Assembly (NCBI GenBank): GCA_963695405.1
Contig: CAVOGJ010000002.1
Coordinates: 62,001 to 126,000 of the forward strand
Direction of reading: 5' to 3'
DNA length: 64,000 nucleotides
DNA from: CAVOGJ01 sp963695405
Lineage (GTDB): Bacteria > Planctomycetota > Planctomycetia > Pirellulales > Pirellulaceae
Position numbers and translations under genes: made by a program. Positions 53,163 to 62,436 of the stretch are shown piece after piece; within the stretch, counting starts at the first letter, position 1, and every line of letters starts with the position of its first letter. The notes below the pieces were generated by a model that saw only the letters and a list, made by a program, of their open reading frames with translations, was not told where the DNA came from and did not search any database.

Positions 53163-54095
53163 ATGACCGGCAAGGAATATGAACAAATCGCCTGGGGACC
53201 AGCGGTCGACGACGAATTGCGCGCCATTGTGCAGTTGGCAATCGCCGAGGATTTGGGGGGCGAGCAGGATTGGACGACGGCCGCGCTCGTGCCGGCTGAT
53301 CTTACTGCGGAAGCCTATGTCGTGCCCCGCAGTCCGGGCGTGATCGCAGGCTTGCCCGCCGGTTCCGTCGTCTTGGACGAGATGAACTTCGTGGCACGGT
53401 TTGTCCCCCTCGTGGCGGATGGCCATTTCGCAGCGGCCGGGGAACGGGTGGCACGCCTGGTCGGACCCGCTGCCCAGATCCTGACGGCCGAACGCCCGAT
53501 CCTGAACATCCTCGGTCGACTTTCCGGTGTCGCCACCACGACCCACCGTTATGTCCAGGCCGTGGCGGGACTACCGGTGAGAATTTACGACACGCGCAAG
53601 ACGACGCCCGGTTGGCGGCTGTTGGAAAAGTATGCCGTACTGTGCGGTGGCGGTACGAACCACCGGTCGGGACTGCATCGCGCCGTGCTGATCAAGGACA
53701 ATCACGTCGCCTTCGGGCAACGTAGCGCCAAACATCATTTCTCCATCGATCAGGCGATCGACCAATGCCGCCATTTTGTGGCCATTCACGCGGCTGACGG
53801 CGAAGCGATGATCGTTGAAGTCGAAGTCGATTCGCTCTCACAACTAGGACAGGTTTTGCCGAAGTTTCCCGATATCGTACTGCTTGACAACATGTCGACC
53901 GACCAATTGCAACAGGCTGTTGGTCTACGGGACAGACTAGCACCGACGGTTGAATTGGAGGCCTCCGGCGGTGTGACTCTCGATACCATACGTGCCATTG
54001 CTGGCACGGGCGTCGACCGGATCAGCGTCGGCGCATTGACGCACTCGGCTCCCTCCCTCGATGTCGGGCTTGATTGGGTAGTTGACCATCCATGA
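53163..54095 (+). CDS. nadC: Nicotinate-nucleotide pyrophosphorylase (carboxylating)
   Basis: Quinolinate phosphoribosyltransferase of de novo NAD synthesis, about 310 residues. Motifs: IAEDLGGEQDWTTAAL at the N-terminus, LTAERPILNILGRLSGVAT, the substrate-binding YDTRKTTPGWR and KYAVLCGGGTNHRSGL, LIKDNHVAF, and VELEASGGVTLDTIRAIAGTGVDRISVGALTHS. I chose the ATG at 53163 (MTGKEYEQIAWGP), which has GAGGGGA upstream; 53142 is also possible. Confidence 0.94.
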   Translation: MTGKEYEQIAWGPAVDDELRAIVQLAIAEDLGGEQDWTTAALVPADLTAEAYVVPRSPGVIAGLPAGSVVLDEMNFVARFVPLVADGHFAAAGERVARLVGPAAQILTAERPILNILGRLSGVATTTHRYVQAVAGLPVRIYDTRKTTPGWRLLEKYAVLCGGGTNHRSGLHRAVLIKDNHVAFGQRSAKHHFSIDQAIDQCRHFVAIHAADGEAMIVEVEVDSLSQLGQVLPKFPDIVLLDNMSTDQLQQAVGLRDRLAPTVELEASGGVTLDTIRAIAGTGVDRISVGALTHSAPSLDVGLDWVVDHP

Positions 54096-54777
54096 TTCGC
54101 CGACCGTTCTCGGTCGTTCATCCTGAGGCAGCTCGGACGACGGCGGATCAAGGGGCTTCAAATCATGCGGATCGTTTCGGTTGAGGTTAGCACACCCATC
54201 GGGCTGACCCCGTGCTGGGTGGCGCAGAGGCGCCAAATTTTTGACTTGCCTGCCGCGGGTTATATGGTTGAGCCATGGGCTGGCACATTCAGAGTCGACC
54301 CTGTTCGCGGCGGGGACGGCTTGGAGCCCGAGGGGACCCCGCCGCGATTTGTTTCTTGCGGTCGCAGTGGACGCTGCTCCGATGGACGCTGCTCCGATGG
54401 ACGCTGCTCCGATGGACGCTGCTCCGATGGACGCTGCTCCGAAACAGGCGCCTTGCCGCACACGGGGTGGTTCGCCCAGCTCGCTTTTGTCCCGACTTTC
54501 GTCTCGCGCTGCCGCGTACGGCTTCCATCTCCGCCTCACTGGTTACGGAAAACCCGTGGTCGTGTTCCGCAGTGATAGCGATGGCGGCAGCGACGGCTGT
54601 CGACGATACGAAACAGGCAAACTTTGACGGTCAATACCAACTTTTTGGTTAGGGTTGGTTTTGCGGATGTCGATAAGTAGGACGCGGGTGTACTGCGACT
54701 TCGTAGGACAATGCAATTGGAAACCGGTACAGCAACCCACAGCGGGCTACCGTGGCGGTTTCGGAGGGGGACCACCA
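54096..54777. other. Intergenic stretch with minisatellite
   Basis: About 680 bases between nadC and the STN/TPR gene. It holds a perfect 15-base tandem repeat (54368-54442). Open frames across it exist on both strands only because the repeat unit is a multiple of three; none has other protein-like features. Confidence 0.5.
54368..54442. repeat. Five perfect 15-bp tandem repeats (TGGACGCTGCTCCGA)
   Basis: Unit TGGACGCTGCTCCGA repeated exactly five times. Perfect copies suggest recent expansion or gene conversion. If translated, all three plus frames give pentapeptide repeats (for example MDAAP). Confidence 0.95.
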
Positions 54778-56616
54778 GTGCTAGGTTACATGCGTTTGGG
54801 CAAGGTCGCGCTATCCGGCGTGATGGTAGGCGGATTGGCGGTGATTCTCATCGTGGGTAATCGGCCGCCGTTGTCGTTGGTTGCCAATGAGGGCATGATG
54901 CGGGACTCGGAAACAGAGATCTCGTCCGCTGACGGCTCGGCCCTCGTAGAAATGGATGGCATGGCGCCGCCGCCTCGGCCACTGGTTCTTGAGCCGCCGG
55001 CACACCACGAAATCGCAGCCGTCAGCTACGACGACCCCGTCGAAGACATCGACGCTCCCTGTCTGGCCGAGCATTCGCCGGCACCCATCGGCAGTCACGA
55101 GACATCGGATCATCAGGAGGGAACCGCCAATCGATCGTCCGGTTACGATCCGAAAAGTGCCTTTCCCACCGACGAAACTTCGGCAGCACCTGCAGCAACG
55201 GCAATCGCAACGCCGGCAACGCCACGCGTCTTGCCATGGCCGACACCCCCGGCCGCACGTCCGGTACCGATTCCCACGCCGCCTGTCGCGCGGTCCGAAT
55301 TGCCCTCACCGCCTTCCACGGCCTCGACGAGCAATCCGCCATCCGACTTAGCCCTGCGGATGCTGGCCGCCGCGATGTCAGACGAACCGAACCACCTGGC
55401 TGCTGGTTACGCGGCAACAGGTTCTGACGGTCCGGCGATGGTGCCGGAACGATCAGATACGGATGACATTTCCCAGGGTACCGCCACCAACTCGATCACG
55501 GAGCCTGCGGTCTCGACTCAGCAGTGCGTCGTTCGTGACCCACAGACGCAACAGCCGGTACTCACGCTTACGATTCCGAGTGATGTCCGCTCGTCCGCCA
55601 TGGATCCCAGGGCTTTGGCGGCGCGACGAGCCGCAGCGCAGCTAGACCGCAGCGAACGTCGGGAAGCAGCACGTGCCAAGGTGGTGAGTGCGCCTGGCGA
55701 AGCCGATCCGCTGGCGACTGAATTGCTTGTCCGGCGGATTCCCGAATTGGGCATTGTGGAAGTAGCCGCCAGCAACGTCGAATTGAACAAGGCGTTGACG
55801 CGTCTGGCCGAATTCACCGATCGGCCGATCTACGCCAGTCCCTCCGTACGCGGGACCCTGACCGCACGCTTTCAGTCCACCGATCTCGTCCATTCACTGC
55901 AAAAGCTGCTTGAACCCTTCGGGTTCGTCGTCATTCGTGGCGATGACCGAATCGTCGTCCGGTCGATCGGTGAGGACTTTAGTGGGGACCGTGACCGACC
56001 CTTAATCGCGAACATCGAAAGCCGTTCGGAGCGAGCCACGGTTGATTACCCCCAGACTCCGTATCCAGCGGCGCAACCGCCGCAGCGTCTGCCTCGCACC
56101 GAGTCGATTGACGATGTCGCCGTACACGGGCGACCCAGGGCGCACCAGCGCTCGGCCCTACCGGACACTGCCGGATTGCCGTCGCAAGCCACGTTGCCCG
56201 GCGTCCGTTTGGCCTCAGCCGAGAAGGTTTTGCCACCGCAGGGCGGCACTTTCGATGCGCTACCTGCCGGTCCAACTAGCGAGCAAGCCGAGGACAGCGC
56301 CGCCGTTATTCGCATCGCGCAAATGGCCCAGGATGCCTTTGCCGCCTACGAAGAAGAATATGGCCTGGCCATTCTGCAGGAAGGGATCGCCCGCTATCCC
56401 GCTTCGGTCCTTTTGCGCCGACTCTTGGGAGAAGGACACCTGGTGCGCCATGAACTGGAGGCCGCTGAAGAGGTCCTGAAATCAGCGCTTGCGATCGACA
56501 AGCGCAATGGGAAACTGAATGAACTACTTGGTACGACGTTGATCGAGAGGGGGCAAAAGGAGCGGGGGAGCCATTACCTTTTGCAGGCCAAGAGCTACAG
56601 CGCGGGGCTCAAGTAA
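54778..56616 (+). CDS. Envelope protein with STN-like domain and TPR-like C-terminus
   Basis: 612 residues from the GTG at 54778, preceded by GGAGGGGG at good spacing; the ATG at 54790 (MRLGKVALSG) is close. One membrane helix (VALSGVMVGGLAVILIV) is followed by about 280 residues rich in Pro, Ala and Thr. Residues around 370-440 (VELNKALTRLAEFTDRPIYA, SLQKLLEPFGFVVIRGDDRI) resemble the short N-terminal domain of secretins and TonB receptors. The C-terminal 100 residues contain two or three TPR-like helix pairs (AILQEGIARYP, AEEVLKSALAIDKRNGKLNE). No catalytic motif; a scaffold in the cell envelope is likely. Confidence 0.75.
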   Translation: MLGYMRLGKVALSGVMVGGLAVILIVGNRPPLSLVANEGMMRDSETEISSADGSALVEMDGMAPPPRPLVLEPPAHHEIAAVSYDDPVEDIDAPCLAEHSPAPIGSHETSDHQEGTANRSSGYDPKSAFPTDETSAAPAATAIATPATPRVLPWPTPPAARPVPIPTPPVARSELPSPPSTASTSNPPSDLALRMLAAAMSDEPNHLAAGYAATGSDGPAMVPERSDTDDISQGTATNSITEPAVSTQQCVVRDPQTQQPVLTLTIPSDVRSSAMDPRALAARRAAAQLDRSERREAARAKVVSAPGEADPLATELLVRRIPELGIVEVAASNVELNKALTRLAEFTDRPIYASPSVRGTLTARFQSTDLVHSLQKLLEPFGFVVIRGDDRIVVRSIGEDFSGDRDRPLIANIESRSERATVDYPQTPYPAAQPPQRLPRTESIDDVAVHGRPRAHQRSALPDTAGLPSQATLPGVRLASAEKVLPPQGGTFDALPAGPTSEQAEDSAAVIRIAQMAQDAFAAYEEEYGLAILQEGIARYPASVLLRRLLGEGHLVRHELEAAEEVLKSALAIDKRNGKLNELLGTTLIERGQKERGSHYLLQAKSYSAGLK

Positions 56617-56806
56617 TTCCCAGCAGCCGATTCCGCCGGGAGCGACGTTCGGCTCGGAGGCGAGCGCGTCGCTTGACCTCGCTCGGCTTTTCATAATATT
56701 CCCGCCGCCGCATCTCCTTCTTGATGCCGCTCCGCTCCACCAGCTTGCGAAAGCGGCGGACGGCCTCTTGAATACTTTCGCGATCCCGCACAACCAGTTT
56801 GACCAC
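56609..56806 (-). CDS. rpsU: Ribosomal protein bS21
   Basis: 65-residue small-subunit protein from the GTG at 56806 (VKLVVRDRESIQEAVRRF). The body RKLVERSGIKKEMRRREYYE and the Arg-rich tail RARLRAERRSRRNRL match S21 closely. GGAGG lies just upstream of the GTG. The ATG at 56839 would add 11 unrelated residues. It overlaps the 3' end of the STN/TPR gene on the other strand by 8 bases. Confidence 0.95.
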   Translation of the reverse strand: MVKLVVRDRESIQEAVRRFRKLVERSGIKKEMRRREYYEKPSEVKRRARLRAERRSRRNRLLGIT

Positions 56807-57284
56807 AATACCTCCCCAATACTTCGGTAAAGACCCCAAAAGTTCTTACTCCATCCAGTCCCGTATGATAATGACGGGCGAAGGGTCGTGTCTAGGCAGG
56901 GTGGCGGGGGTCCTCCGCGAATCGCGTGGGAATTTGATCTGCCGCGCCCGAGCGTCCGCTGCTCGAAAACAGCCGCAGCGGGCTCCGCAGCCAAAAACGG
57001 GCCGTGCGAAACTCATCCCCTAGCACCCATTGCGTCTCGAACCCGGGCGAACATCTGGTCCAAACGTCGCCACCCCACGAAACGCCCCAAGTTGGAAAAC
57101 TTGGCAAATTGCGCCAATTCGGGCTTGGCACACGGTCGGTTCAATCGCGCCAAGATGTCACCGATCCGAGAAAGTCGCCGCAGTTTCTGCGCCTTTTCGC
57201 GAGTCTCCGGACAGACCGCACCGATCTCCCACCACTACCGGATCGGATCAAGTTCTCGTTCCTATCACACGGCGCAACCCGGCC
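56807..57284. other. Non-coding stretch between rpsU and small gene
   Basis: About 480 bases. I see no supported gene; it should carry the rpsU promoter on the minus strand. Confidence 0.4.
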
Positions 57285-57428
57285 ATGGAAGCAACACCAC
57301 CCGAACTCAACTTGTTGGCCGATCTGGACCGTCGGCAAAACGATGTCATCAACGAACTGGAACGGTTGAACGAGCACGTGCTGCAGGCCATTCAGGCCTG
57401 GTCCGCGATTGACCTGCCTCTCGGATGA
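57285..57428 (+). CDS. 47-residue hypothetical protein
   Basis: Reads MEATPPELNLLADLDRRQND, then VINELERLNEHVLQAIQAWS and ends in frame at 57428. It is acidic and helical, with a heptad-like Leu pattern, so a short coiled coil is likely. The amino-acid make-up differs from the Arg/Pro-rich translation of the open frame upstream, which argues for a real gene beginning at this ATG. No family is recognised and no strong ribosome-binding site is visible. Confidence 0.5.
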   Translation: MEATPPELNLLADLDRRQNDVINELERLNEHVLQAIQAWSAIDLPLG

Positions 57429-57480
57429 GGCCTCCTGCCCCCCGATCAGGAAGATCGTACCCGCGACGAGGGATCGGAGT

Positions 57481-59169
57481 TCAATCTCGACGATCAAGAT
57501 GCCCCGACTTCCCGATCGCTCGCAGTAATCGTAAGCCCAAGAGCAGGCTGATGATACATCCGGAGAGACCGAGCACCGAGATGCGGTGCATCCCAAAGTA
57601 GGTTGGTGTCTCGAACATGACTGGCGGAACATTCCGGCTGAGCAAGAGCGAGGATCCAAGGAACAATGCGCTGGCCAACAGCCCCAGGACCAAGCGGTTG
57701 ACGGACGGCTCAAGTCCTCGGTGATCCAAGTGGACGTCGAATGTGCCCGCTTGGACCTGTTCGACGATCTCCATCAATCGGCGTGGCAGGATGCCGACCA
57801 GGTACTCCAATTCCATATAAGTACGCCGTATCTTTCGCAATCGCCGGGTGGGCGAGAATCGCCTCAGCAGCGCCTTCCGCTGGAATGGCCGCATGACTTC
57901 GAGGATGCTGAAGCCGGGGCTCAGCATACGAGCCGTTCCCTCGAGCGTGACCAAAGTCTTGATGAGCAAACTCAGTTGGGCCGGCAGGTGAATCCGGTAG
58001 CGATACATCAAATCGCTCATTTCGCTGAGGGCGGCTCCGAGGGCCATGTCACCTACCGTTTGATTTCCGTAATGCTCGACAAAATCGGCCAGGTCGCCGC
58101 GAAATGCAATCTGATCGATTTCCGTCGAGGTTTGGCCGATGCGTGAAATCAGCGTTGACAAGTGTGCCGCATCGCGATTGACGATGGCGTACATCAACTC
58201 CTCGATCGCCTCTCGAAGTCCCTCATCAATCCGGCCCACCATGCCAAAGTCAAGCAGGCCGATGACATTACCCGGCAGCAGAATAAAGTTACCGGGATGG
58301 GGATCTGCGTGATAAACGCCATCGGTAAAGATCATCTCCAAATACAATTCGGCACCCGTTTTGGCGATTTTCTCCAGATCAAATCCCTCGGCCACCAGAA
58401 AATCGAATGACTCGAGTTTCGTACCCTCCAGGTATTCCATCGTGAGAACGCGAGGTGTGCATAATTCGTTGATCGGTTGGGGAATGCGGACTTGGGGGTT
58501 GTCAGCGAACCGCACCACAAAATGCTGCAAGTTGCGTTCTTCGCGTCCAAAATCCAATTCCCTCAACAGCGTACGACGAAATTCGGCCAATGTTTCGGCA
58601 GGGCGAAATGTAGCGAACTCGGGCACACGTTGAGCCAACTCGGCCAGCCAGCCCATGACGTCGACGTCCCGACGGACCAGATCGGAGATACCGGCGTGTT
58701 GGACCTTGACCACGACGCGTTTTCCGTTGTGCAAGGTCGCCCGATGCACCTGGCCAATCGAGGCCGACGCCATCGGCTGGCTCTCGAATTCCCGAAAGAG
58801 GTCCTCGACCGGCTGTCCCAGTTCCTCACTGATCGTTTGTCGGACGCGGTCGGCTGCGTCGGCGGGCGCGGACGTCTGCAGCTTCTTTAGCTCGTCGGCC
58901 AAGGGGCGGCCGATTAGCTCGGACCGCGTACTCAACAATTGGCCAAGCTTGATGAACGTGGGCCCTAACTCGGACAGGGCCATGCGAATACGGGTTTCCC
59001 GCGTTACTTGCGACAAGTCCTCGCCGTCACGGTCCTTCAAAAACCCCTTCGCGAATTCCAGGTTCAGTCGGCTGATCCAGTCGGCCAGACCGTACTTGCT
59101 GAGAATCGACAAAATCTCCGTCGTCCGATTGACATTGCGATAGGCCTGCGGGAGGGACGTCAGTTTCAT
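57481..59169 (-). CDS. ABC1/UbiB family atypical kinase
   Basis: 562-residue protein of the ABC1 (UbiB/ADCK) family, linked to quinone synthesis or lipid homeostasis. Motifs: TFIKLGQLLSTR (KxGQ), QPMASASIGQVHRATL (Ala-rich loop), VVKVQHAGI, DPHPGNFILLPGNVIGLLDFGMVGR. Two C-terminal helices (LVLGLLASALFLGSSLLLS; ISVLGLSGCIISLLLGLRLL) anchor it in the membrane. In this genome it may support the quinone pool used by the respiratory cluster, though the two are not adjacent. Confidence 0.92.
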   Translation of the reverse strand: MKLTSLPQAYRNVNRTTEILSILSKYGLADWISRLNLEFAKGFLKDRDGEDLSQVTRETRIRMALSELGPTFIKLGQLLSTRSELIGRPLADELKKLQTSAPADAADRVRQTISEELGQPVEDLFREFESQPMASASIGQVHRATLHNGKRVVVKVQHAGISDLVRRDVDVMGWLAELAQRVPEFATFRPAETLAEFRRTLLRELDFGREERNLQHFVVRFADNPQVRIPQPINELCTPRVLTMEYLEGTKLESFDFLVAEGFDLEKIAKTGAELYLEMIFTDGVYHADPHPGNFILLPGNVIGLLDFGMVGRIDEGLREAIEELMYAIVNRDAAHLSTLISRIGQTSTEIDQIAFRGDLADFVEHYGNQTVGDMALGAALSEMSDLMYRYRIHLPAQLSLLIKTLVTLEGTARMLSPGFSILEVMRPFQRKALLRRFSPTRRLRKIRRTYMELEYLVGILPRRLMEIVEQVQAGTFDVHLDHRGLEPSVNRLVLGLLASALFLGSSLLLSRNVPPVMFETPTYFGMHRISVLGLSGCIISLLLGLRLLRAIGKSGHLDRRD

Positions 59170-59377
59170 GCGTCTGAGCGGTTTTTGAGGAGAGGGCGGT
59201 CATACCCATCGTGGCTCCGGAAATGCCCGTGGTCTCCTTTTCATTCTAACTGAAGTCGCTGGTGCCAGCGAACGTCGCATCCTGACTTGACCGGTTCCCT
59301 GCCTTATCGGACACTGACAGGCTTGCTTTCCACCGCCGAACACTCGGGCGGCCCCCGCTTTCATCCCCCTCACCTGT

Positions 59378-61204
59378 ATGCCCCGCCGAAACGAACTGCG
59401 AAACATCGTCATCATTGCCCATGTCGACCACGGCAAGACGACACTCGTCGACTGCCTGCTTCGGCAGAGTGGCCAATTCCGCGACAACCAACTCATCGGG
59501 GAGCGGATTCTCGACAGCAACGACCTGGAGCGGGAACGGGGTATCACGATCCTCGCGAAGAATATCGCGATTCCGTACAAAGGCATCAAAATCAATCTGA
59601 TCGATACGCCGGGCCACGCCGACTTTGGCGGAGAAGTCGAGCGGGTGGTTCGTATGGCGGATGGGGCTCTGGTTCTGGTCGACGCAGCCGAAGGCCCCAT
59701 GCCACAGACGCGATACGTGTTGGGTAAGGCCCTGGAAGCGGGACTGAAGCCCATTGTTGTCGTCAACAAGATCGACCGTCCCGATGGTCGACCGCACGAA
59801 GTGATCGATGAAGCCCTCGAGTTGCTGATGGACTTGGGTGGCGAGGATCATCTCGAAGAGTTTCCGCATATTTTCGCTAGTGCCCGAGACGGCTATGCCA
59901 CGCTCGATCCCGACGTTCGGACAACGTCGATGCAGCCGCTCCTCGACATGATCGTCAACCAGATTCCTGGGCCTGACGTTGAACCGGACAAGCCGCTGCA
60001 GTTGCTTGTCACCACCCTCGGATGGTCGGAGTTTGTGGGTCGGATTGCCATTGGTCGGATCCAGTCGGGAGCCTTGCGAAAGGCCCAGAACGTGGTGCTC
60101 ATGCAGGCGGGTGACCGTCGCACGCCGGCCCGAGTCGGTGCCGTCGAAGTGTTTGAGAATCTGGGGAAAATCGAGGTCCCCCAGGCAGACGCCGGTGAGG
60201 TCGTGGCAGTGACGGGGTTGGAGGGCATCGAAATCGGGGACACGATCTGCGAACGGGAGTTTCCGATCGCCCTGCCAAGACTGGTCGTGGACGAGCCCAC
60301 ACTCGAGATGGTCTTCTCTGTGAACTCCTCCCCTTTCGCAGGCCGCGAAGGAAAATATGTGACGACTCGGCAGTTGCGCGAGCGGTTGATGAAGGAGCTG
60401 GAAAGGAACGTGGCACTCCGCGTCGAGCCGGTTCCCGGATCGGACGCATATGCCGTGTGTGGTCGAGGCGTAATGCATCTGGCCGTATTGATCGAGACGA
60501 TGCGCCGCGAAGGCTTTGAACTCTCTGTCGGCAAACCCCGCGTGATTCTGAAGAAGGTGGACGGACAAGCGCTGGAACCGTTTGAGACACTCGTCGTGGA
60601 GGTCCCCAGCGAGAGGCTGGGACCCGTTATGGAAATGGTTGGACAGCGACGCGGCGAGTTGGTGGAGATGACAACGCGTGGCGATTTCACGCACGGAGTC
60701 TTTTCCGTGCCCGCGCGGGGACTGATCGGGCTGCGGACGCGCTTGCTGAATGCCACCCAGGGGACGATCATCATGAATCACCGTTTTGAAGGCTACCAAC
60801 CCTCAGAAGGCGAAATGCCTTGCCGTAGCAACGGCGTGCTCGTGTCGATGGCGGCAGGCAAGGCCAACGCCTACGCCATGGACAGCTTGCAAGATCGATC
60901 AGAACTCTTCGTGGCTCCAGGCGAAGAGATTTACGAAGGCATGGTCGTTGGCGAGAATGCGCGCGCGGAGGACATGATCGTTAATCCCATGCGTGAGAAG
61001 AAGCTGACCAATATCCGGGCCGCTGGCAGCGACGAGAACATCCTGCTGAAACCGCCGCGGAAAATGTCACTCGAAGTCGCTCTTGAATATATCGAAGATG
61101 ATGAGCTACTTGAGGTCACACCCGCTTCGCTCCGCATACGCAAGAAGCTACTTAAAGAAGCCGATCGACGCCGCAACAAGCGGGCTGGTAAGTCCTACGC
61201 CTGA
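59378..61204 (+). CDS. typA: Ribosome-associated GTPase TypA/BipA
   Basis: 608-residue translational GTPase. G1 is AHVDHGKTTL, G3 DTPGHADFGGEVE, G4 NKIDRPDGRP. Domains II, III and V follow, and the TypA-specific C-terminus contains GVLVSMAAGKANAYAMDSLQDR and NPMREKKLTNIRAAGSDENI. It starts at the ATG at 59378 (MPRRNELRNIVIIAH), divergent from the UbiB-like gene. Confidence 0.97.
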   Translation: MPRRNELRNIVIIAHVDHGKTTLVDCLLRQSGQFRDNQLIGERILDSNDLERERGITILAKNIAIPYKGIKINLIDTPGHADFGGEVERVVRMADGALVLVDAAEGPMPQTRYVLGKALEAGLKPIVVVNKIDRPDGRPHEVIDEALELLMDLGGEDHLEEFPHIFASARDGYATLDPDVRTTSMQPLLDMIVNQIPGPDVEPDKPLQLLVTTLGWSEFVGRIAIGRIQSGALRKAQNVVLMQAGDRRTPARVGAVEVFENLGKIEVPQADAGEVVAVTGLEGIEIGDTICEREFPIALPRLVVDEPTLEMVFSVNSSPFAGREGKYVTTRQLRERLMKELERNVALRVEPVPGSDAYAVCGRGVMHLAVLIETMRREGFELSVGKPRVILKKVDGQALEPFETLVVEVPSERLGPVMEMVGQRRGELVEMTTRGDFTHGVFSVPARGLIGLRTRLLNATQGTIIMNHRFEGYQPSEGEMPCRSNGVLVSMAAGKANAYAMDSLQDRSELFVAPGEEIYEGMVVGENARAEDMIVNPMREKKLTNIRAAGSDENILLKPPRKMSLEVALEYIEDDELLEVTPASLRIRKKLLKEADRRRNKRAGKSYA

Positions 61205-61365
61205 CCAATGTTCTCGGCGGGTGAGGCATGGCTCTCAGGACATCAGAACTCCTGCCCCAGACACCACAAGGCGACTGGCCGGTAGGCCTTCTCGAATGCG
61301 ACTCGTGCGGCGAAATGGCCAGCGGCCGTCGCAAATGACGACTTTGGTACAGCGGAGAAAAAACG

Positions 61366-62340
61366 ATGCGCCAGTATCACATTCCTCAGACGGATTTGCA
61401 TGTATCACGAATCGCCTACGGCACGTGGCATCTCGGTGGTAGCTGGGATCGCACGCCACTCTCCGCAGATCAGAAGCAGCGGGCCTGCGACCTGATAAAG
61501 TCGGCCGTGGACCATGGCATCAATCACCTGGATCTGGCCGACATCTACACGCACGGTAAGTCGGACCAGGCGGTCGGTGATGCGTTACGACAGAGTCCCG
61601 ACCTGCGAGACCAGCTGATCCTGCAGGCCAAGTGCGGGATTATCGTCTCGGACGATCCCGACCCCGGCGATCCGGGGCGTTACGATTTTTCCCGCGACCA
61701 TCTTGTTTCGGCGGTGGAAGGAACTCTTCAGCGTCTGGGAACCGACCGAGTGGATCTGCTCTCGCTGCATCGTCCCGACCCCCTGGTCGAGCCCGCGGAA
61801 GTGGCGAGGGCGTTTGACGATCTCCACGCCAGCGGTAAGGTCCGCTATTTCGGGGTCAGTAATCACACGGCTGCGCAAATCGCCCTGCTCAAGCGTTACG
61901 TTGATCGGCCAATCGTGGTGAATCAATTGGAATTGAATCTGTTACACCATGATTTGATTAGCGATGGCATCCTTGCCAATCGGAATCAAGCGAGCTACTC
62001 CGGGGTCGCCGGCACTCTCGATTATTGCCGTCTTCACGACATCATGATTCAAGCATGGTCGCCCGTCGCCCGTGGCCAACTATTCGACCCACCATCGGAT
62101 GCCGCTGACAACGTCCGGGCGGTTGCCGCGGAAATCACGTCGCTGGCCGCCGCGCACGAGACGACGCGGGAGGCCATCGCGGTGGCATGGATCTTGCGTC
62201 ACCCGGCCGGCATTCAGCCGATCCTGGGGACGCTACAGCCAGCGCGGATCGTCGCGACGGTCCGCGGTGACGAAGTTTCCCTGAGTCGGCCGGAATGGTA
62301 TCGCTTGTTGGCTGCCGCCCGCGGCGCGGGCGTGCCGTGA
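61366..62340 (+). CDS. Aldo/keto reductase
   Basis: 324-residue NADPH-dependent TIM-barrel oxidoreductase, with GGAG 8 bases before the ATG. Motifs: YGTWHLGGSWDRTPLS, LDLADIYTHGKSDQAVG with the catalytic Asp and Tyr, LQAKCGI with the Lys, and VDLLSLHRPDPLV with the His. The C-terminal NADP region HPAGIQPILGTLQPARI is present. It resembles YdhF-type enzymes of E. coli. Substrate unknown. Confidence 0.92.
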   Translation: MRQYHIPQTDLHVSRIAYGTWHLGGSWDRTPLSADQKQRACDLIKSAVDHGINHLDLADIYTHGKSDQAVGDALRQSPDLRDQLILQAKCGIIVSDDPDPGDPGRYDFSRDHLVSAVEGTLQRLGTDRVDLLSLHRPDPLVEPAEVARAFDDLHASGKVRYFGVSNHTAAQIALLKRYVDRPIVVNQLELNLLHHDLISDGILANRNQASYSGVAGTLDYCRLHDIMIQAWSPVARGQLFDPPSDAADNVRAVAAEITSLAAAHETTREAIAVAWILRHPAGIQPILGTLQPARIVATVRGDEVSLSRPEWYRLLAAARGAGVP

Positions 62341-62436
62341 TCGACGGGGTGCTACACCGCAGCCAAATCGACCGCATGACCCTTTCGTCGCGGCCAGGAG
62401 AGGAGCACTGGGGCACCGCCGGATCGCGCGTAGCCG

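Noticed and set aside
54165..54627. Pentapeptide-repeat protein across the 15-bp tandem repeats
   Set aside because: All frames on both strands show pentapeptides because the unit is 15 bases; no frame has other protein features or a ribosome-binding site.
59246..60799. 517-codon minus-strand frame opposite typA
   Set aside because: Antisense to a clear typA gene; the composition is an artefact of codon bias.
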